From: Amphiplicatus metriothermophilus
GTDB taxonomy: Bacteria > Pseudomonadota > Alphaproteobacteria > Caulobacterales > Parvularculaceae
Direction: 5' to 3'
Assembly (NCBI RefSeq): GCF_900199215.1
Contig: NZ_FZQA01000001.1
Coordinates: 496,001 to 560,000, forward strand
Length of the DNA: 64,000 nucleotides
How positions within the stretch are numbered: the stretch's first letter is position 1; the number at the start of each line of letters is the position of its first letter. The notes beneath the pieces were generated by a model. The model saw nothing but the letters and a program-made list of their open reading frames with translations. It was not told the DNA's origin and did no database searches. This document shows, piece by piece, positions 1 through 8,364 of this stretch. The translations under genes and the position numbers were made by a program.

Positions 1-259
1 GGCCCTTCGGGCGCACGAGGATCGGCTGGAGAAGCCCGCGCGCGCGGATCGACTCGGCGAGTTCCTCGATCGCGTCCTCGTTGAAATGCCGGCGCGGCTG
101 GTCGGGATTGGGCCTGAGGAACGCGACCGGCAGCGTGCTCTTGCCCCGCGCCGCGGCGGGCGGGGCCTCTGCGCGCGCCGGCGCTTCGGCCTCGCGCGAC
201 GGCGCGTCGGCGAGCAGCGCGTCGAGCCCGCGCCCCAATCCTTTCTTCAGCGCCGCCAT
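1..259 (-). CDS. parB: Chromosome partitioning protein ParB (N-terminal part, cut by window edge)
   Basis: Only the first 86 codons are in the window. The N-terminus shows the ParB signature KKGLGRGLDALL at residues 5-16, followed by an Ala/Glu-rich linker and the start of the ParB/Srx CTPase domain (PNPDQPRRHFNEDAIEELAE). ParB binds parS, loads as a CTP-dependent clamp and works with ParA in origin segregation. It lies immediately downstream of parA on the same strand with a 46-bp gap, and five parS sites lie 1.5-3.3 kb upstream. The DNA-binding and dimerisation domains are outside the window, so their integrity cannot be judged. Confidence 0.95.
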   Translation of the reverse strand, partial: MAALKKGLGRGLDALLADAPSREAEAPARAEAPPAAARGKSTLPVAFLRPNPDQPRRHFNEDAIEELAESIRARGLLQPILVRPKG

Positions 260-305
260 GGGCCGCCTCCTTCCGCCGCGCGCGCGGGCTTGTCCGGCCG
301 CCTCG

Positions 306-1139
306 TCACGCCGCCTCCTTGCGCGCGCGCTCGCGCTGGATGACCTCGCTCGCCAGCGCCACATAGGCCTGGCTGCCGGCGCATTTGAGATCGTAGAGCA
401 GCGCCGGCTTGCCGTGGCTCGGCGCCTCGGAAATGCGCACGTTGCGGGGGATGACCGTGCGGTAGACCTTGTCCTTGAGATGAGCGCGCACGTCGGCCTC
501 CACCTGGTTCGACAGGTTGTTGCGCCGGTCGTGCATGGTCAGCACCACGCCCTGCAGCTCGAGCCGGGGGTTGATCCGCGCCCGGACGGTCTCGATGGTG
601 CGCATGATCTGCGACAGCCCTTCGAGGGCGAAGAACTCGCATTGCAGCGGGATGAGCACCGCGTCCGCCGCCGCCAGCGCGTTGAGGGTGAGCAGCGACA
701 GCGAGGGCGGGCAGTCTATGACGACATAGGAGGCCGCGTCTTCGAGCTGCGCGTAGTCGGCAAGGGCGTCGGCGAGGCGATGATGGCGGCGCTCGGCGTC
801 GATCAGCTCGACCTCGGCGCCGGCGAGATCGACGCCGGCCGGCGCGAGCGAAAGGCCGGGAATGCCGGCGTCGGCCACGGCCGCCTCCAGCCGGTACTCG
901 CCCATCAGCACCTCGTAAGTGGTGATCCGGCGCGCGGCCGCGGGCAGCCCCAGCCCCGTCGAGGCGTTGCCCTGCGGGTCGAGATCGACGAGCAGCACGC
1001 GCTCGCCCACCGCGGCGAGCGCGGTCGCCAGATTGATCGCGGTCGTCGTCTTGCCGACGCCGCCCTTCTGGTTGGCGATCGCCAGGATTCGCGGGGCCGT
1101 TCGCGGGGTCGGTGTGCTGGAGCGCGGCGAATCGGTCAC
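306..1139 (-). CDS. parA: Chromosome partitioning ATPase ParA
   Basis: A 277-aa ParA/Soj ATPase that drives movement of ParB-parS complexes. It has a deviant Walker A (KGGVGKTT, about residues 25-32), the Walker A' region LVDLDPQGNAS and a Walker B-like VVIDCPPS. I chose the GTG at 1139 because it overlaps the rsmG stop as GTGA, the usual sign of translational coupling. The frame stays open further upstream (to 1232), but that part overlaps rsmG and does not look ParA-like. The gene sits in an apparent mnmG-rsmG-parA-parB operon. Confidence 0.95.
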   Translation of the reverse strand: MTDSPRSSTPTPRTAPRILAIANQKGGVGKTTTAINLATALAAVGERVLLVDLDPQGNASTGLGLPAAARRITTYEVLMGEYRLEAAVADAGIPGLSLAPAGVDLAGAEVELIDAERRHHRLADALADYAQLEDAASYVVIDCPPSLSLLTLNALAAADAVLIPLQCEFFALEGLSQIMRTIETVRARINPRLELQGVVLTMHDRRNNLSNQVEADVRAHLKDKVYRTVIPRNVRISEAPSHGKPALLYDLKCAGSQAYVALASEVIQRERARKEAA

Positions 1140-1897
1140 GGGCGGGCTCTTCGGGGGGCGACGGCGCGGATCGCGAGAACGGTAGAACCGGGATTCGTGA
1201 CGCTCGCCGTCCGCGTCGCTTCCATATGCCAAGATTTAGCGGCTTCGGTCAATTCATCCTCAACATCTTGTCCTTTTAAAAAAAGGCACAGAGTCGATTT
1301 TCCCGCGATTTCATGGGCGTAGCCGAGGAGCTTATCAAGCCGCGCGAGGGCTCGGGCCGTGATCACGTCCGGCGGGGAAATGGTAATATTTTCAATGCGT
1401 TGCGGTATGACCGCCACATTGTCGAGGCCCATCGCCGCGGTCGCTTCGCGCAGAAATGCGGCCTTTTTGCCGGTCGATTCGACGAGGGCGACCCGAAGTC
1501 CCCGCTCCGCCCCCATCGCGGCGAGCACGAGGCCGGGAAAGCCCGCCCCCGAGCCGAGATCGACGAGCGTGCGCGCCGTCTCGGGGATCAGCGGGAAAAG
1601 CTGCGCGGAATCGAGGAAATGCCGCCGCCAGCGGTCCGGCAGGGTCGAGCGCGCCACGAGATTATGCCGTCCGGCCCGGTCGAGAAGGATCGCGTCATAG
1701 GCCTTCAGGCGGTCCAGCGTTTCACGTGAAACATTCGCCGCCGCGGCGAATTCTTCGGGCGCAAGGGGCGCTCCGTCCGGCGCCGCCCTGGCGGCTTCTC
1801 CGGTCGCGGCGAGATCCTGAGGCAGACGCCGCGTCCGCGCCCGGCGGACCGTTTCACGTGAAACGCCGAAGCGGGACTCGCGGCGGGCGTCGCTCAT
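1136..1897 (-). CDS. rsmG: 16S rRNA (guanine-527 N7)-methyltransferase RsmG (GidB)
   Basis: A 253-aa SAM-dependent methyltransferase of the RsmG family, which modifies G527 of 16S rRNA. The SAM motif LVDLGSGAGFPG and the Rossmann core are intact. It is about 45 residues longer than typical RsmG because of an N-terminal extension of about 60 residues. Two perfect 14-bp parS palindromes lie in that part and are each read as V-S-R-E-T. A patch at about 1240-1400 is richer in A/T than its surroundings and includes a U-UUA-AAA heptamer in the reading frame (near 1277). The 3' end overlaps parA by 4 bp. Confidence 0.95.
   Translation of the reverse strand: MSDARRESRFGVSRETVRRARTRRLPQDLAATGEAARAAPDGAPLAPEEFAAAANVSRETLDRLKAYDAILLDRAGRHNLVARSTLPDRWRRHFLDSAQLFPLIPETARTLVDLGSGAGFPGLVLAAMGAERGLRVALVESTGKKAAFLREATAAMGLDNVAVIPQRIENITISPPDVITARALARLDKLLGYAHEIAGKSTLCLFLKGQDVEDELTEAAKSWHMEATRTASVTNPGSTVLAIRAVAPRRARP
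1718..1733. promoter_or_regulatory. parS: parS site 1 (ParB-binding palindrome) inside rsmG
   Basis: Contains the perfect 14-bp palindrome GTTTCACGTGAAAC, the core of the bacterial parS consensus TGTTTCACGTGAAACA, with one outer base deviating (C at 1718). It is read in rsmG as V-S-R-E-T. Confidence 0.93.
1850..1865. promoter_or_regulatory. parS: parS site 2 inside rsmG
   Basis: Perfect 14-bp core GTTTCACGTGAAAC at 1851-1864, with both outermost bases differing from the 16-bp consensus. It lies in the extra N-terminal codons of rsmG and again encodes V-S-R-E-T. Confidence 0.92.
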
Positions 1898-1993
1898 GGG
1901 CGGCCTCCGCGCAGAGGGCGGGCGACGTCTGGGCTTTTCAGCGATCGTCCCCGCCGGGGAGGGGTCCCGCCGCGCGCCGTCATGCGCGCGGTC

Positions 1994-3913
1994 TCAGCCG
2001 GCCGCGCGGGCGCCATGTTTCCTGACCCAGGCGAGCAGCAGGGCGAGCGCCGCCGGCGTAACGCCCTCGATCCGCCCGGCCTGGCCGAGCGTCGCGGGCC
2101 GGGCCGCGGCCAGCTTCTGGCGGACCTCGTGCGACAGTCCCGGTATCGCGTCATAGGGCAGATCCGCCGGCAGGCGCAGGGACTCGTCCTTGCGGAAGGC
2201 GAGGATGTCGGCCTCCTGCCGGTCGAGATAGCCGGCGTACAGCGCCTCGATCTCAAGCTGCTCGACGATGGGACGCGGCAGCGCGTCGAGCCGCGGCCAG
2301 ATGGAAGCGAGCCGCGCCGCGTCGACGCCCGGCAGGGCGAGCAGGTCGATCACCGAGCGCCGGCGGCCGTCGCGATTGAGCGCGAGCCCGTGGCGCGCGG
2401 CCTCGTTGGGCGTCAGGGTCGTCGCCCGCGCCCAGTTTCGGGCCTCTTCGAGCGCCGACTGTTTCACGTGAAACGCCCGCGCCCGCTCGGACCCGACGAG
2501 CCCGGCCGCGATCCCCCGCGGCGTGAGGCGCTGGTCGGCGTTGTCGGCGCGCAGGGTGAGCCGGTACTCGGCCCGGCTCGTGAACATGCGATAGGGCTCC
2601 GTAACTCCTTTGGTCACGAGGTCGTCGATCAGGACCCCGATATAGCCCTCGGCCCGGTCGATCAGCAGGGGCGCCCCGCCGCCGGCGCGCTTCGCCGCAT
2701 TGGCCCCGGCGATCAGCCCCTGGGCGGCGGCCTCCTCATAGCCCGTGGTGCCGTTGATCTGCCCGGCGAGGAAAAGCCCCGGCAGCCGCTTGACCTCGAG
2801 CGTCGGGTACAGCGCGCGGGGGTCCACATAGTCGTATTCGATGGCGTAGCCGTAGCGGATGACCCGCGCCTTTTCGAGGCCGGGAATGGTGGCGAGGAAC
2901 GCCGCCTGCACCTCCTCCGGCAGCGATGTCGAGATCCCGTTGGGATAGACCGTCGGGTCGTCGAGACCCTCGGGTTCGAGAAAGATCTGATGGCGCTCCT
3001 TCTCGGCGAAGCGCACCACCTTGTCCTCGATGGAGGGGCAATAGCGCGGGCCCCGGCCCGAGATCGCGCCGCCATAGACCGCCGATTTGCCGAGATTCGC
3101 CTCGATGATCCGGTGGGTTTCCTGCGACGTCCAGGTGATCCCGCATTCGATCTGCGGGACCGCGATCGTCTCCGTCAGGAAGGAGAACGGGACCGGCTCG
3201 GCGTCGGCGGGCTGCATCTCCAGCCCCGCCCAGTCGATGGTCCGCCCGTCGAGGCGCGCCGGCGTGCCGGTCTTGAGCCGGCCCATCGTGAGGCCGAGGC
3301 CGTACAGCCGGTCGGCGAGGCCGATCGCCGGGGCCTCGACGCCGCCCGCCCTGGCCCGGCCCGCCGGAATGCGCTTGTCGCCGATATGGATGACGCCCTT
3401 GAGGAAGGTGCCCGTGGTCAGCACCGTCGCCCCGGCGCGGAACTCGGTCCCGTCGGCGGTCGCGATCCCGACGACGCGCCATGTTTCACGTGAAACACCG
3501 ACGGGCGCGGCGCCCTTCGGCGTTTCACGTGAAACAATCAGATCCTCGACCGCGCATTCCAGCACGTCGAGATTGGGAACCGCGGCGATCGCCGCCTGCA
3601 TGTGCTTCCTGTAGAGGGCGCGGTCGGCCTGCGCGCGGGGCCCGCGCACCGCCGGGCCCTTCGAGCGGTTCAGCATCCGGAACTGGATTCCCGCCTGGTC
3701 GATCACCCGGCCCATGAGGCCGTCGAGGGCGTCGATCTCGCGCACCAGATGGCCCTTGCCGAGCCCGCCGATGGCCGGATTGCACGACATCTCGCCGATG
3801 GTGGCGCGGGCGTGGGTGGCGAGCAGCGTCTTCGCCCCCAGGCGCGCGGCCGCGGCGGCCGCCTCGCAGCCCGCATGGCCTCCGCCGATGACGATGACGT
3901 CGTAGGTTTTCAC
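1994..3913 (-). CDS. mnmG: tRNA uridine-5-carboxymethylaminomethyl modification enzyme MnmG (GidA)
   Basis: A 639-aa FAD-dependent partner of MnmE that modifies the wobble uridine (U34) of certain tRNAs. The FAD-binding motif [20 protein letters not shown] is at the N-terminus, followed by the conserved [20 protein letters not shown]. The start is GTG at 3913. Compared with the usual MnmG fold, the loop after VEDLIV (about residues 126-145) carries an extra segment encoded by two parS palindromes (V-S-R-E-T twice). A third parS is read as F-H-V-K near residue 482. Its partner gene mnmE is upstream on the same strand, across an AT-rich island. Confidence 0.97.
   Translation of the reverse strand: MKTYDVIVIGGGHAGCEAAAAAARLGAKTLLATHARATIGEMSCNPAIGGLGKGHLVREIDALDGLMGRVIDQAGIQFRMLNRSKGPAVRGPRAQADRALYRKHMQAAIAAVPNLDVLECAVEDLIVSRETPKGAAPVGVSRETWRVVGIATADGTEFRAGATVLTTGTFLKGVIHIGDKRIPAGRARAGGVEAPAIGLADRLYGLGLTMGRLKTGTPARLDGRTIDWAGLEMQPADAEPVPFSFLTETIAVPQIECGITWTSQETHRIIEANLGKSAVYGGAISGRGPRYCPSIEDKVVRFAEKERHQIFLEPEGLDDPTVYPNGISTSLPEEVQAAFLATIPGLEKARVIRYGYAIEYDYVDPRALYPTLEVKRLPGLFLAGQINGTTGYEEAAAQGLIAGANAAKRAGGGAPLLIDRAEGYIGVLIDDLVTKGVTEPYRMFTSRAEYRLTLRADNADQRLTPRGIAAGLVGSERARAFHVKQSALEEARNWARATTLTPNEAARHGLALNRDGRRRSVIDLLALPGVDAARLASIWPRLDALPRPIVEQLEIEALYAGYLDRQEADILAFRKDESLRLPADLPYDAIPGLSHEVRQKLAAARPATLGQAGRIEGVTPAALALLLAWVRKHGARAAG
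2460..2475. promoter_or_regulatory. parS: parS site 3 inside mnmG
   Basis: Core GTTTCACGTGAAAC at 2461-2474 with T at the left outer position. It is read in mnmG as F-H-V-K, a different reading frame from the V-S-R-E-T sites, so the conserved feature is the DNA palindrome and not a peptide. Confidence 0.93.
3482..3497. promoter_or_regulatory. parS: parS site 4 inside mnmG (perfect 16-bp consensus)
   Basis: TGTTTCACGTGAAACA matches the 16-bp parS consensus exactly. It is spaced 39 bp centre to centre from parS site 5. Confidence 0.95.
3521..3536. promoter_or_regulatory. parS: parS site 5 inside mnmG
   Basis: Core GTTTCACGTGAAAC at 3522-3535 with one outer mismatch. It forms a close pair with site 4; both lie in an expanded surface loop of MnmG. 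Confidence 0.93.
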
Positions 3914-4020
3914 GCTCGCTTCGCGCCCTTTCGCGCTTTCGGTTCGGGCCGGCTCCTATAGGCGAAGCGGGCCCGCGATCCAAGACGCCCCGAGGATATG
4001 GGCGCCCCGAAGGGCGGGGA

Positions 4021-4143
4021 TAAGTTTCGCGATCACAAATTGTTTCGGATTATGACTGGAGGCCGGCGCTTAGCAGCCATATAATAATGTTAACGAATAA
4101 ATTCTATTACTATACACTAGCTGCTAATCAGTAACAGACAACA
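4021..4143. other. AT-rich island between mnmE and mnmG with an 8-bp inverted repeat
   Basis: A non-coding stretch strikingly rich in A/T for this genome. The arms TTAGCAGC (4070-4077) and GCTGCTAA (4120-4127) enclose 42 bases that are almost all A/T. It follows the 3' end of mnmE and precedes mnmG, so it could hold the mnmE terminator and the promoter of mnmG-rsmG-parAB. On the minus strand TATTAT and TTAACA-like elements are visible, but no convincing spaced promoter. It contains no gene. Confidence 0.6.
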
Positions 4144-5487
4144 TTACTTTCCAATACAGAAGCTCGAAAATATCTCATCCAGCACGTCTTCGACGTCGAC
4201 CGCGCCGGTGATGCGCCCGAGCGCGCGGGCGGCCAGGCGCGCGTCTTCCGCGGCGAGCTCCGGCGCCGCGTCGATCCGTCCGCGCGCGCGGGCGAGCGCG
4301 TCGAGCGCCTCTGCGACGGCGCGCGCATGGCGCAGGCGCGTCAGACCCGTCTCGTGGACGGGGCGGAAGCGCGCGCGCGCCGCATCGGTCAGGATACGGA
4401 TGAACTCGCCGATCCCCTCCCCGGTCTTCGCCGACAGCGCGAAGGCCTGAACGCCTTCGGGCGGCTCGCGCGCCGGCGCCGGGGCGAGATCGGTCTTGTT
4501 CCAGACCAGAAAGTCGCCCGGCCGCAGCAGCCCCGCCGCGTCCGCCGCCCCCGCCGCCCCCGCCGCCGCGTCGGCGACGAGGATGCGGATGTCGGCGTTC
4601 TCGGCCCGCGCGAGCGCCCGGCGCATGCCTTCGGCCTCGATCTCGTCCTCGGTCATGGCTCTGAGGCCCGCCGTGTCGGCGAGCAGGGCCGGCAGCCCGC
4701 CGAGATCGAGGCGGACCTCGATCACGTCCCGCGTCGTGCCCGGCGTCGGCGAGACGATCGCCGCGTCCGAGCCGGCCAGGCGATTGAGAAGGCTCGACTT
4801 GCCGGCGTTCGGCGCGCCGAGGATCGCGATCGCGACGCCCGAGCGGATCGCGCGCAGGCGGGCCGCGTCGGCCTGGTATGACCGCAGCTCCGCCATGAGG
4901 GCGTCGATCGCCGGCCCGGCGCGCGCGGCGACCGCGGCCGGCACGTCCTCCTCGTCGGGGAAGTCGATGTCGGCCTCGAGCGGCGCGAGAATGGCGATCA
5001 GGCGCGCCCGCCAGCCCTCGGCGAGCGCCGAGAGCCGGCCGCCGAGCTGACCCAATGCCTGGCGTCTCTGCTCGCTCGTTTCGGCGTCGATAAGATCGGC
5101 GAGGGCCTCGGCCTGGGCGAGATCGAGCCGCCCGTTCTCGAGCGCCCGGCGCGCGAACTCGCCGGCCTCGGCGGGCCGCGCCCCGAGCGCGGCGAGCGCC
5201 TCGTAGAGGGCGGCCTCGACGGCGCGGCTTCCATGCAGATGGAGCTCGACGACGTCCTCCCCGGTGAAGCTCGCCGGGCCCCGGAAGGCGAGCGCGAGGC
5301 CCGTATCGACGATCTCCCCGTCGGGCGCCCGCAGCGTGCGCAGCGCGGCCCGGCGCGGCGGCGGCAGGGTCCCGCACAGCCGCTCGCCGATCGCAAAGGC
5401 TTCGGGCCCCGACAGGCGGAAGACCGCGACGCCTGCGCGCCCCGCCCCCGAGGCCCGGGCGAAGATGGTGTCGGCCCTTTGGGTCAT
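4144..5487 (-). CDS. mnmE: tRNA modification GTPase MnmE (TrmE)
   Basis: A 447-aa GTPase acting with MnmG in cmnm5U34 tRNA modification. The N-terminal folate-binding domain starts MTQRADTIFARASG. The G domain has the P-loop GAPNAGKS and the conserved SPTPGTTRD. The protein ends with the diagnostic C-terminal CIGK. I chose ATG 5487; the frame is open further upstream to an alternative TTG at 5637, but that part looks like a toxin remnant. Codon choice becomes AT-rich in the last few codons, next to the AT-rich island. Confidence 0.96.
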   Translation of the reverse strand: MTQRADTIFARASGAGRAGVAVFRLSGPEAFAIGERLCGTLPPPRRAALRTLRAPDGEIVDTGLALAFRGPASFTGEDVVELHLHGSRAVEAALYEALAALGARPAEAGEFARRALENGRLDLAQAEALADLIDAETSEQRRQALGQLGGRLSALAEGWRARLIAILAPLEADIDFPDEEDVPAAVAARAGPAIDALMAELRSYQADAARLRAIRSGVAIAILGAPNAGKSSLLNRLAGSDAAIVSPTPGTTRDVIEVRLDLGGLPALLADTAGLRAMTEDEIEAEGMRRALARAENADIRILVADAAAGAAGAADAAGLLRPGDFLVWNKTDLAPAPAREPPEGVQAFALSAKTGEGIGEFIRILTDAARARFRPVHETGLTRLRHARAVAEALDALARARGRIDAAPELAAEDARLAARALGRITGAVDVEDVLDEIFSSFCIGK

Positions 5488-5541
5488 TGCGTTTCGCCGG
5501 CCTCCGACGCCCTGAACCTGCAGGCGCGATCCGCCCCGTCG

Positions 5542-5679
5542 CGAATGCCCGTCGCGAATGAAGGCGAGGATCAGAATGTCGTCATTCCCTTCAGCGGTGT
5601 AAACGATCCCATGGCGGCCGTAACGACGGCTTCGCAACGGCGCGAAGCCCGCGGACGCCGCGGCGGCGTCCGCCTCACT
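5542..5679 (-). pseudogene. Possible remnant of a ParE/RelE-type toxin C-terminus
   Basis: Upstream of mnmE and in its frame, the translation reads PLRSRRYGRHGIVY, then an acidic turn, then ILILAFIRD. This is the arrangement of the C-terminal strands of ParE/RelE toxins (GRHxIxYR...I.IL.I...R). No N-terminal half, start codon or antitoxin is visible. It is squeezed between mnmE and the 84-aa gene, whose stop lies at its edge. Toxin identity rests on about 30 residues, so this is tentative. Confidence 0.35.
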
Positions 5680-5929
5680 TCCTTTTCGCGCCGCCGGACG
5701 CGCCGCCCATGGTCGCCGCCATGAGGTTCTGGAACTGCTCGAAGCCCTTGCCGCTCATCGCCGCCATCTGGGCGAAGAAGCGCTCGGGATCGGCGAGGGT
5801 GTCGAGATTCTCCTTCGCGCGGCGCGTCATCTCGTCGACGATCATCTTGTTGAGCGGCTCGACGTTGGGCATGCCGAAAAAGGCGCGGGCCTCTTCGGGC
5901 GTGCAGTCGATGTCGATGGTCAGGCGCAT
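5675..5929 (-). CDS. Small conserved alphaproteobacterial protein (DUF6489-like)
   Basis: An 84-aa soluble protein starting MRLTIDIDCTPEEARAFFG and ending in a Gly/Ala/Lys-rich tail. The T-EEAR-FFG-P-V-PLN pattern resembles a short alphaproteobacterial family of unknown function that I recall as DUF6489; the family number is from memory. A helical centre rich in Met and Phe (FFAQMAAMSGKGFEQFQNLM) suggests an amphipathic, phasin-like helix, but this is inference. ATG 5929 was chosen because the upstream frame runs into repeat sequence. Confidence 0.75.
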   Translation of the reverse strand: MRLTIDIDCTPEEARAFFGMPNVEPLNKMIVDEMTRRAKENLDTLADPERFFAQMAAMSGKGFEQFQNLMAATMGGASGGAKRK

Positions 5930-5992
5930 GATCGGTCCTCCATTTCCGGCCGGTTTAGACCACGGACGGGGAAACGGGAGCAATGGGCGCGA

Positions 5993-6206
5993 GGGATTGG
6001 GGGTCGGGGATTGGGGATTAGGAAGAAGGTGTGTCATCCCGGGCGCGCCGCGGCGCGCAAGCGATGCGGCGCAGACCCGGGATCGCGCGCGGCTGGCGCA
6101 GGAGTCCGCCGAACCCGGTCCCGGATCAGCAGCGCAGCATGAAATGCTGCGCCGCATCCGGGACGACGCATGCCTCTAACCCCTAACCCCCAACCCCCAA
6201 TCTCTC
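5993..6206 (+). repeat. Dispersed palindromic intergenic repeat, copy A
   Basis: A G-rich left end (GGGGATTGGGGATTAGG), a hairpin-forming core with GTCATCCCGGG...GACCCGGGATC and GGTCCCGGATC...GCATCCGGGACGACG, and a C-rich right end (CTAACCCCTAACCCCC) that is roughly the inverse of the left end. Five further copies occur in this window. No open frame is credible. It fills most of the 321-bp gap between the 84-aa gene and the quinone oxidoreductase. Confidence 0.85.
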
Positions 6207-6250
6207 GCCGCCCCCTTGCCTCCCGGCGGCGCCTGTCGCCTACTGGCGCC

Positions 6251-7219
6251 ATGAAAGCGATCGTCCTGAAGGAGCATGGCGGGCCGGACCGGCTCGTCCT
6301 CGAAGAGCGCCGCGAGCGGGCGCCCGGCCCCGGCGAGCTTCTCGTCGAGAACGCCGCCGCCGGCGTCAATTTCATCGACATCTATCAGCGCACGGGCCTT
6401 TACCCCGTGGCCCTGCCGGCGGTTCCCGGCATGGAGGGCGCAGGCGTCGTGCGCGCCGTCGACGGCGCGACCGGCTTCGCGCCCGGCGACCGGGTCGCCT
6501 ATCTCAGCCATGGCGGGGGCGCCTACGCCGCGCGCGCGACCGTCCCGGCGGCGGCGGCCGCGAAAATCCCCGACGGCGTCGACGACGAGACCGCCGCGGC
6601 GGTCTTCCTCAAGGGCCTGACGGCGCAGATGCTCGCCCGCCAGGTCTGCCCGCTGAAGGCGGGCGACCGGGCGCTCGTCTACGCCGCGGCGGGCGGGGTG
6701 GGCACGCTGCTTTGTCAGTGGGCGGCCCATCTCGGCGCGGAGGTGATCGCCGTCGTCGGCGCGCCGGAAAAGGCCCCGATCGCGGCGCGCGCCGGCGCGG
6801 CGCACGTTATAGTCCGTACCGAGACGGATTCGATCGCCGCGCGCGTGCGCGAGCTCACGGCCGGGCGCGGCGTCGAGGTCGTCTACGACTCCGTGGGCGC
6901 GGCGACCTTCGAAGCCTCGCTCGATTCGCTCGCCATGCGCGGGATGATGGTCTCCTACGGCAACGCCTCGGGACCGGTCCCGCCGGTTGCGCCCTTGGAG
7001 CTGTCGCGCCGCGGCTCGCTGTTTCTGACCCGCCCGACGCTGTTTCACTACGCGACGCCGGAGCGCTTTTCGGCCATGGCCGAAGAGCTGTTCGATCTTC
7101 TCCTTAAGGGCGTGCTCAGGCCCGCCCCGCCGACCGTCTTTCCGCTCGAACAGGCCGGCGAGGCCCATCGGCTGCTCGAAAGCGGCAAGTCGACGGGCGC
7201 GATCGTGCTGAAGCCGTGA
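6251..7219 (+). CDS. NADPH:quinone oxidoreductase, zinc-independent MDR family
   Basis: A 322-aa medium-chain reductase of the zeta-crystallin/QOR type. The N-terminal GroES-like domain has NAAAGVNFIDIYQRTGLYP and VPGMEGAGVV. The Rossmann nucleotide site is AAAGGVGTLLCQWAAHLGA. The zinc-ligand cysteines of alcohol dehydrogenases are missing, as expected for quinone reductases. ATG 6251 directly precedes MKAIVLKEHGGP, the canonical N-terminus; the longer frame upstream runs into repeat copy A. It probably reduces quinones or enones with NADPH; the substrate cannot be told. Confidence 0.9.
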   Translation: MKAIVLKEHGGPDRLVLEERRERAPGPGELLVENAAAGVNFIDIYQRTGLYPVALPAVPGMEGAGVVRAVDGATGFAPGDRVAYLSHGGGAYAARATVPAAAAAKIPDGVDDETAAAVFLKGLTAQMLARQVCPLKAGDRALVYAAAGGVGTLLCQWAAHLGAEVIAVVGAPEKAPIAARAGAAHVIVRTETDSIAARVRELTAGRGVEVVYDSVGAATFEASLDSLAMRGMMVSYGNASGPVPPVAPLELSRRGSLFLTRPTLFHYATPERFSAMAEELFDLLLKGVLRPAPPTVFPLEQAGEAHRLLESGKSTGAIVLKP

Positions 7220-7326
7220 GGGCGGCGGTCTTCGCCTGCGCGATTATCTCCATGTAATTGCTAACATATTTTACTTCATATCGATGGCAATCGTATAGGA
7301 GTTCTCGGTTGCGCCAAGCCGCCGCG

Positions 7327-8310
7327 ATGAAAGCCCGCATGAGAAACCTTCGTGTGATCGCCCTCCTCCTCCTCGCCGCCTGCGCGCCCGCGGGAACGGA
7401 GCAACCTTCCGCCCCGGCGCCCGGCGCGGCGCGGTCCGAAGCCGGCGCCGGCTGGCGGCTCGACCCGCAGGGCGACGTCAACGCCTTCCTCGATTGTCTG
7501 GAGGCGGAGGGAATCGCCCTCGTCTCGGCCCATCGCGCGGGACCTGCGCCGGGCCTTCCCGAAAACGCGCTCGAGACGGCCGCGGCCCTGCTCGCCGAGG
7601 TCCCCGCCCTCGTCGAGATCGACGTCGCGGCGTCCGCCGACGGCGTTCTCTATCTCATGCATGACGAGACGCTGGACAGAACGACGACCGGCGAAGGGCC
7701 GGTCGACGCGCTCGCTTGGGCGGCGATCGAGCGCCTGCGCCTGAAAGACGACGACGGCGCGCCGACGCCGCGCCGCCCGACGCGGTTCGACGAAATGCTC
7801 GCCTGGGCGAAGGACCGCACGATCCTCAAGATCGACTTCAAGCGCTCGGCCCGCTATGAAGACGTCATCGCCGAGATCAGACGTCAGGGCGCGGAGGATC
7901 GCGTCGTCCTCATCGCCTACACGACGGCGCAGGCCGAGCGCCTGCACGCCCTCGCGCCGGAAATGATGATCTCGCTGTCGCTTGATACGGTCTCCGCCCT
8001 CAACCGCGCCGTCGCCGCCGGCGTGCCGGATGAGCGCCTTCTCGCCTTCACCGGGCTCGATGCGCCGCGCCCGCGTCTCAACGACGCGCTCGACGCGCGC
8101 GACGTGGAAACGATCTTCGGCGCGCTCGGCCGGCCCGACCGGTCGATCGACGGCGCGATCGCGGCTTCGGGCGACGAGGCCCGCTACGCCGAGATCGCCG
8201 CCGCCGGCGTCGACATCATCGCCACCGACCGCCCGCGCCAGGCGCACGCCGCGCTCGCCGCAGCCGGGCGCGGGGCCCGCGACGGGGTCTGCGGAATCGC
8301 GCGGCGCTGA
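7327..8310 (+). CDS. Glycerophosphodiester phosphodiesterase lipoprotein
   Basis: A 327-aa protein with a lipoprotein signal (VIALLLLAAC, predicted lipidated Cys near residue 19) followed by a GDPD TIM barrel. Family motifs are present: SAHRAG, PENALET, EIDVAASADGVLYLMHDETL and DRTTTGEG, covering the catalytic His pair and metal-binding Glu/Asp. It should cleave glycerophosphodiesters to glycerol-3-phosphate at the membrane or in the periplasm. ATG 7327 was chosen over ATG 7339, which also leaves a signal peptide. The 100 bp upstream are AT-rich, consistent with its own promoter. Confidence 0.88.
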   Translation: MKARMRNLRVIALLLLAACAPAGTEQPSAPAPGAARSEAGAGWRLDPQGDVNAFLDCLEAEGIALVSAHRAGPAPGLPENALETAAALLAEVPALVEIDVAASADGVLYLMHDETLDRTTTGEGPVDALAWAAIERLRLKDDDGAPTPRRPTRFDEMLAWAKDRTILKIDFKRSARYEDVIAEIRRQGAEDRVVLIAYTTAQAERLHALAPEMMISLSLDTVSALNRAVAAGVPDERLLAFTGLDAPRPRLNDALDARDVETIFGALGRPDRSIDGAIAASGDEARYAEIAAAGVDIIATDRPRQAHAALAAAGRGARDGVCGIARR

Positions 8311-8364
8311 GCGCCCGCGCGCCGGCGTTGCCCGACGGGCGGTTTCGCGCAAGACTTGCGCCTC

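Noticed and set aside
81-1322. A long + strand open frame opposite parA
   Set aside because: Antisense shadow of parA and rsmG; the opposite strand has clear ParA and RsmG motifs.
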